Positions 6,703 through 10,296 of a stretch of DNA of 10,296 bases are shown here, in pieces. Both the position numbers and the translations under genes were made by a program. Position 1 is the first letter of the stretch, and each line of letters starts with the position of its first letter. The stretch is from Eimeria necatrix (lineage: Eukaryota; Apicomplexa; Conoidasida; Eucoccidiorida; Eimeriidae): contig NW_013651978.1 in NCBI RefSeq assembly GCF_000499385.1, positions 1 to 10,296 of the forward strand. The letters run 5' to 3'. The notes beneath the pieces were generated by a model, which was given only the letters and a program-made list of their open reading frames with translations, did not search any database and was not told where the DNA came from.

Positions 6703-6972
6703 TAGCTAGCTAGCTGGCTAGCTAGCTATATGGCTAGCTAGCTGGCTAGCTAGCTACATGGCTAGCTAGCTAGCTAGCTAGCTAGCCATATGGCTAGCGA
6801 GCTGCCTGCTAGTTGGTGGTCAGCTAGGTAGCTAGCCAGCTGGCTAGCTAGCTATATGGCTAGCTAGCTACCTAGTTAGCTCGTAGTTATCTAGGCAGCA
6901 GCTAGCTAGCTAGCCAGGTAGCTAGCTAGCTAGCTAGCCAGGTAGCTAGCTAGCTAGCTAGCTAGCTAGCTG
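6703..6972. repeat. Self-complementary TAGC satellite
   Basis: About 270 bp of GCTA/TAGC tetranucleotide repeat, interrupted by TATATGG, TACATGG, CCATATGG and CCAGG variants. The unit GCTAGC is palindromic, so the array reads almost the same on both strands. An 18-bp perfect palindrome, GCTAGCCATATGGCTAGC, lies at 6781-6798. The interruption CTAGCTATATGGCTAGC recurs at about 6722 and 6848, suggesting a higher-order unit that has since drifted. The middle (6799-6900) is the most degenerate part. Confidence 0.95.
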
Positions 6973-7052
6973 TCGTTGCCCGCCAGCAGCAAAAAACACC
7001 CCCACTGGGGGAACAGGCGAAGAAGCGATGAAAAGCTGATAGATATCACCAC

Positions 7053-7357
7053 CTGCTGCTGCTGCTGTTGCTGCTGATTGTGCTGCTGCTGCTGCTGCTG
7101 ATTCTGCTGCTGCTGCTGCTGCTGCTGCTGGCAAGACAGGTCAAACTAAGAGCAGCACTAAGGAAGATAGCATCATTTCAAAATCAGTCTCAACAACAGC
7201 AGCTGCTGCTGCTTCTCCTGCAGCAGCTGCAGCAGCAGCTGCAGCTGCTGCCATTGCTGCTGCAGCAGCTGCTCCAGTCGTTACTGCTGCCGCTGGCACA
7301 GCAGCAACCGCTGCCGCTGGTACAGCAGCAGCAGCAGCAGCTCTTGCAGCAGCAGCA

Positions 7358-7392
<35 letters not shown>

Positions 7393-7393
7393 A
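7053..7393. repeat. CTG then CAG/CTG block
   Basis: Nearly pure CTG at 7053-7131 with GTTG and GATT interruptions, a unique stretch of about 60 bp, then alternating CAG and CTG from 7196 to 7393. The last nine or so CTG units are pure. The plus strand is open as Leu-rich sequence, but the frame begins without an ATG. Not called as a gene. Confidence 0.9.
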
Positions 7394-7480
7394 CACCGCC
7401 AGCAGCTGGCGGCCTAGGCGAAAGCTGCCTCTCTGGGGATTTCCCTCGAGGCATTTGATTGGCGCAAAGAGCACTAAAGT

Positions 7481-7569
7481 ATTTTATTTATTTCTTTTAT
7501 TTATTTATTTTATTTATTTTATTTATTTTATTTATTTATTTTATTTTATTTATTTTATTTTTTGTTTTT
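7481..7569. repeat. TTTAT/TTTA array
   Basis: A pyrimidine-strand AT array of TTTAT and TTTATTTA units between two CAG blocks. It is composed like the array at 6521-6586, in the same orientation. Confidence 0.92.
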
Positions 7570-7633
7570 ATTTGGTCTTGGCGTTGCCATGCAAGAAAGC
7601 CCAGCTTGGCTACACAGCAAACGCCCTACGCAG

Positions 7634-7720
7634 CCGCTGCTGCTGCTGCACTGCAGCAGCAGCAGCAGCAGCTGCAGCAGCAGCAGCAGCAGCTGCAGCA
7701 GCAGCAGCAGCAGCAGCAGG
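7634..7720 (+). repeat. CAG repeat block
   Basis: A short CTG run (7636-7650) flips through CTGCAG into CAG runs broken by two CAGCTGCAG palindromes near 7669 and 7690. It ends in eight or nine pure CAG units. The plus strand in the frame ending TAG at 7741-7743 reads Ala-rich then Ser/Val/Glu. Confidence 0.9.
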
Positions 7721-7867
7721 AAGCAGTGAAGTGGAACTATTAGTGTTTTGAGTTTGGAAAGTGTAGAAATGGAATTAAAATAAAATTATATTTTCAACAA
7801 GTCCCGTTCGAGTCTTTTTGCCCACAGTTGCAGCACTGGCTATTTATATAAATTAAAATAAATAAAA

Positions 7868-8260
7868 AAACAAATATATATATCAAATATATAAAATGTA
7901 TATATAATATATTTATTATATATATTGTAATTAATATATATATAATATATATAATATATATAAACAAATATATATCAAATATATAAAATGTATATATAAT
8001 ATATTTATTATATATATATTATATTTAATATATGAAATATATATAATATATATAAACAAATATATATCAAATATATTAAATGTGTATATATAAAATATAT
8101 AATATGTTTATTATATATAATATATATAAACAAATATATATATCAAATATATAAAATGTATATATAACATATAATATATTTACTATATATATATTATGTG
8201 CAATATATATAATACATATAAACAAATATATATATCAAATATATATAGTATATATATTAT
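7868..8260 (+). repeat. Minisatellite of about 92 bp, five copies
   Basis: The landmark AAACAAATATATAT starts at 7868, 7962, 8054, 8128 and 8220, giving spacings of 94, 92, 74 and 92 bp. Each copy continues with TCAAATATATA, and the first four then carry TGTATATATA or a close variant. The third copy is short by about 18 bp. Confidence 0.85.
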
Positions 8261-8504
8261 GTGTATAATATATAATATACATAATATAAATATAATACAT
8301 TATATATACTATAATATATATAATATATATATATTATACATTTGTATTGTATATATAATATATATAATTATATAAATATATAAATATATTATTACATATA
8401 TACACAATATAAATATAATATACATATGACAATAAATATAATATATTTATATATATAAACATATAAATTATATATAAATATATATATAATATATATATAT
8501 GTTT

Positions 8505-8556
8505 TATATATATATATATGTTTATATATATATATATAAACATATATATATATATA
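8505..8556. repeat. 52-bp perfect AT palindrome
   Basis: The centre is TTTATATATATATATATAAA at 8521-8540, flanked by G at 8520 and C at 8541 and then by alternating TA on both sides. Symmetry holds without mismatch from 8505 to 8556, consistent with cruciform extrusion. Confidence 0.85.
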
Positions 8557-8720
8557 TATGTTTATATATATATATATTTATATATATAAACATATAAATT
8601 ATATATAAAACATATATTTATATATACATTGTATATGTATTATATATATGTTATAAAACTCATATATATATATATTTGTTATATATATTTATATACAAAT
8701 ATAAGCCATAAAGTGCATGT

Positions 8721-8800
8721 AAATATAAATAAATATAAATAAATATAAATAAATATAAATAAATAAATAAATAAATATAAATAAATATATTTATATTTAT
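8721..8800. repeat. AAATATAAAT decamers ending in a hairpin
   Basis: Four exact AAATATAAAT units at 8721-8760, then AAAT tetramers. A 13-bp perfect inverted repeat follows: ATAAATATAAATA at 8771-8783, loop AATA, complement at 8788-8800. The complementary T-rich sequence continues weakly to about 8830. Confidence 0.88.
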
Positions 8801-8942
8801 TCATTTATTTCATTTTTATTTATATTTATTTGCAAATGTGGGCGAAGTGAATTAAAAAGAAAAATGGAAAATTAATTCGAAGAAAAAAACATTTGAATGA
8901 AACTAATTCGAATTGAATTCAATTAAATTCAATTTCCCTTTT

Positions 8943-9129
8943 GCAGCAGCAGCAGCTGCTGCTGCTTTTTGCTGCTGCTGCTGCTTTTTGCTGCTGCTGC
9001 TCTTTGTGTGTGCTCTTTGCTGCTGCCGCTGCAGCTGCTGCTGCAGCTGCTGCTGCAGCTGCTGTTACAGCTGCAGCTGCTGCTGCAGCTGCTGTCGCAG
9101 CTGCTGCTGCAGCTGCTGCTGCAGCTGCT

Positions 9130-9166
<37 letters not shown>

Positions 9167-9169
9167 CTA
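8943..9169 (-). repeat. CTG/CAGCTG block
   Basis: Short CAG, then CTG runs separated by TTTTTG and CTTTGTG. Next come about eight repeats of a 12-15 bp unit, GCTGCTGCAGCT, each containing the palindrome CTGCAG or GCAGCTGC. A pure CTG run ends the block at 9169. The GCTGCTGCAGCT unit gives it a minisatellite layer above the trinucleotide. Confidence 0.92.
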
Positions 9170-9335
9170 GTATTCCTGGTCCAGCAGCACTTGGGTGTTT
9201 TCATCGGCGTGGGCCTCTTCAGCTTCTGCTTCTTCTGCAGCAGCAAAATCGCAGAAGTCCGCAAATTCAATTAATTCATTTATTTAATAAAAGTCCATTT
9301 TATTCATTTACTCAAACTAAATTAAAGCAAAATGC
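9170..9335. other. Unique spacer between CTG blocks, several open frames
   Basis: Three frames look coding-like. Plus: LVFLVQQHLGVFIGVGLFSF, then a stop at 9272-9274, with an AATAAA 12 bp later. Minus (a): an acidic peptide containing AEEAEAEEAHADENTQVLLD, then a stop at the CTG edge. Minus (b): basic KKQKLKRPTPMKTPK, running into poly-Ser. On the minus strand a pyrimidine stretch ending GCTGCTGCAG (near 9238) resembles a 3' splice site before the acidic and basic frames. I cannot choose among them. Confidence 0.3.
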
Positions 9336-9358
9336 TTCTGCTGCTGCTGCTGCTGCAG

Positions 9359-9396
<38 letters not shown>

Positions 9397-9471
9397 GCTG
9401 CTACCGCTGCTGCCGCTGCAGCTGCCGCTGCAGCTGCTGCCGCAGCTGCTCGGACCCAGACGGCTCTGCGC

Positions 9472-9528
<57 letters not shown>

Positions 9529-9668
9529 CTCACCCCAAAAGGACGGCTCGGCCTGCTGCACCAAATCGGACTGTCTCTTTTTGCCGCGGCCTGTTGCTGC
9601 TTCGTCTTGAACAAAATCTGTTCGCTGCGGAGAAGCTTGCTTCGGAACAGCTCTTTGCCGCTGCCTGT

Positions 9669-9714
<46 letters not shown>

Positions 9715-9764
9715 TCAGCTGGCGGTTTAAATTGTTCAATTAAGTGAAGATATGACATCACCAT
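9312..9764 (-). CDS. Low-confidence homopolymer-rich open frame, 150 aa
   Basis: A true ATG at 9764 in the context ACTAAATGG starts MVMSYLHLIEQFKPPAD. Fifteen Leu (residues 18-32) follow from a CAG tract read backwards, then a unique basic stretch (residues 33-78, containing GKELFRSKLLRSEQ and SPIWCSRPSRPFG). After that come Gln (79-97), Ala and Gln runs and the tail EAFCFNLV. The poly-Leu run is the wrong polarity for a typical Eimeria repeat, where Ala, Gln and Ser dominate. The opposite strand is also open here, with an amphipathic-looking RLEQNLFAAEKLASEQLF. No domain is recognised. Confidence 0.22.
9336..9528 (-). repeat. CTG repeat block
   Basis: CTG runs at about 9340-9398 and 9470-9528, each of a dozen or more units with single interruptions. 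They are separated by a CTGCCGCTGCAGCTGCCG stretch with palindromic CTGCAG and GCAGCTGC steps. Confidence 0.93.
9669..9713 (+). repeat. (CAG)15 tract
   Basis: About fifteen uninterrupted CAG units on the plus strand. This is the point where orientation switches from CTG (to the left) to CAG (to the right end of the window). Confidence 0.96.
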
Positions 9765-9780
9765 TTAGTTTAAATCAATT

Positions 9781-9880
9781 AGAATGAATTAAAATGAATT
9801 AAAATGAATTAAAACGAATTAAAATGAATTAAAATGAATTAAAATGAATTAAAATGAATTGAAATGAATTAAAATGAATT
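9781..9880 (-). repeat. 10-bp satellite, inverted copy, 10 phased units
   Basis: Ten decamers of AAAATGAATT in exact register with no insertion or deletion. Variants are AGAATGAATT (9781), AAAACGAATT (9811) and GAAATGAATT (9861). The reverse complement is AATTCATTTT, the same unit as the array at 2411-2650, in opposite orientation about 7.1 kb away. Confidence 0.95.
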
Positions 9881-10007
9881 AAAAGATGCTGCAGCAGCAA
9901 ACGGACTTGTAAATGAAGAAAGCCCCTCCCGTCAGCAGCAGCAGCAGCAGCCCCCCCGCCACGGCCAGCCCAATGAAGACAGTGCCCCGGCTAGATTCGC
10001 CTGCAAC

Positions 10008-10060
<53 letters not shown>

Positions 10061-10146
10061 GGCAGCAGAGGCTGATGAGCAGGCGGTGGAGCGCTTAAGA
10101 GCAGCAAAAATGCAGAAAGAACGACAGCAAAAGACGAAAAAGCTAC

Positions 10147-10177
<31 letters not shown>

Positions 10178-10178
10178 C

Positions 10179-10220
<42 letters not shown>

Positions 10221-10296
10221 GGCCCGGGAGTTGCCCGTCCACCAGGCGGTTCCTTGGTGTCCGTACACCTAAAAACCTCCCCTCCCGCCCTCCCCT
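9873..10296 (+). CDS. Candidate exon with charged helix between Ala runs, partial
   Basis: The frame is open from 9873, after a TAA in the decamer array, to the right edge: 141 codons with no stop. The first in-frame ATG is at 10110, so the 5' end is probably an exon boundary or lies in another frame. Reading: EESPSRQ, Gln run, PPRHGQPNEDSAPARFACNT, Ala run, then a unique charged segment encoded at 10068-10151 (EADEQAVERLRAAKMQKERQ continuing QKTKKLQR). Next are 23 Ala (10152-10220), then GPGVARPPGGSLVSVHLKTS. The charged segment would form a long basic helix or coiled coil. The CAG polarity (Ala/Gln) fits Eimeria repeat proteins. A competing ATG frame at 9913-10098 encodes 61 residues (MKKAPPV, then Ser, Pro and Gln-rich). 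No family recognised. Confidence 0.35.
9932..10220 (+). repeat. CAG tracts 9932-9950, 10009-10068, 10151-10220
   Basis: Three CAG-oriented tracts of about 6, 19 and 23 units with single substitutions (CAACAG, CGGCAG, CCGCAG). They encode Gln, Ala or Ser depending on frame. They flank the charged segment of the candidate exon. Confidence 0.95.
10256..10269. promoter_or_regulatory. GTGTAC palindromic element, degenerate copy 8
   Basis: GGTGTCCGTACACC. One substitution in the left half (TCC for TAC). It lies 36 bp after the last CAG tract and reads SVHL in the candidate exon. Confidence 0.4.

Larger units (their letters stand above)
7840..8700. repeat. AT-dinucleotide field, no gene
   Basis: About 860 bp of nearly pure A and T built from ATATAT runs. 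It contains a 92-bp minisatellite (7868-8260), an exact 38-bp direct repeat (8441-8478 and 8572-8609) and a 52-bp perfect palindrome (8505-8556). Both strands can fold extensively on themselves. No coding frame is credible. Confidence 0.95.

Noticed and set aside
7068..7751. Leu-rich plus-strand frame of 227 codons
   Set aside because: Starts at TTG, and is mostly CTG/CAG repeat plus a TTTAT array translated as Phe/Ile/Leu/Tyr. Open by composition.
7795..7830. Possible tRNA T-loop (GTTCGAGTC)
   Set aside because: No matching T-stem, anticodon arm or acceptor stem around it.
8334..8543. Minus-strand Tyr/Ile-rich frame
   Set aside because: Pure translation of ATATAT microsatellite.
8941..9747. 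Plus-strand frame of 268 codons, Ala/Cys-rich
   Set aside because: Starts at TTG and is almost wholly repeat. The unique inserts are open in other frames as well.
1..10220. CRISPR array reading of the regular repeats
   Set aside because: Repeats are tandem without unique spacers of constant length, and the composition is that of a eukaryotic repeat segment.

Overview
The window looks like a repeat-rich segment of a coccidian (apicomplexan) nuclear genome, most likely Eimeria. Three things seen together support this. There are more than fifteen blocks of CAG/CTG trinucleotide repeat. There is an interstitial array of the telomere-type heptamer AAACCCT at 4569-4608. GC-rich CAG segments alternate sharply with very AT-rich simple-sequence deserts. 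CAG tracts plus internal AAACCCT repeats are the published hallmark of the repeat-rich segments of Eimeria chromosomes. The genus is inferred; nothing in the window fixes the species.

Layout: 1-60, a (CAG)20 tract cut by the window edge. 61-2074, an AT-rich desert of AATTAAATAATT-type repeats with a 116-bp higher-order duplication. 2075-2410, a small unique island. 2411-2650, a perfectly phased 10-bp satellite of 24 units. 2651-3465, unique spacer with three copies of a palindromic element and a 56-nt hairpin carrying TGCATGCA in both arms. 3469-4139, CAG/CTG block. 4136-4249, TAAA/TTAA arrays. 4318-5705, a long CAG/CTG block containing the telomere-like array and the longest ATG-initiated open frame (minus strand, 391 codons). 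5710-6520, unique GC-rich spacer with two to three more palindromic elements. 6521-6586, TTTA array. 6703-6972, a self-complementary TAGC satellite. 7053-7720, CAG/CTG block split by a TTTAT array. 7840-8700, an AT-dinucleotide field with a 92-bp minisatellite and a 52-bp perfect palindrome. 8721-8800, AAATATAAAT decamers ending in a hairpin. 8943-9713, CAG/CTG block. 9781-9880, the 10-bp satellite again, now inverted. 9915-10296, a CAG-rich stretch with a coding-looking frame that runs off the window.

No gene can be named. None of the six reading frames of a CAG repeat contains a stop codon, so long open frames arise here for free and frame length is not evidence of coding. A few frames are listed at low confidence because they have an ATG in reasonable context or carry a non-repetitive charged segment. 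The best unexplained signal is a dispersed near-perfect palindrome with core GGTGTACRTACACC. It occurs seven to eight times, always in the unique spacers or at CAG-block edges, and in two copies the symmetry extends to 22 and 24 bp.
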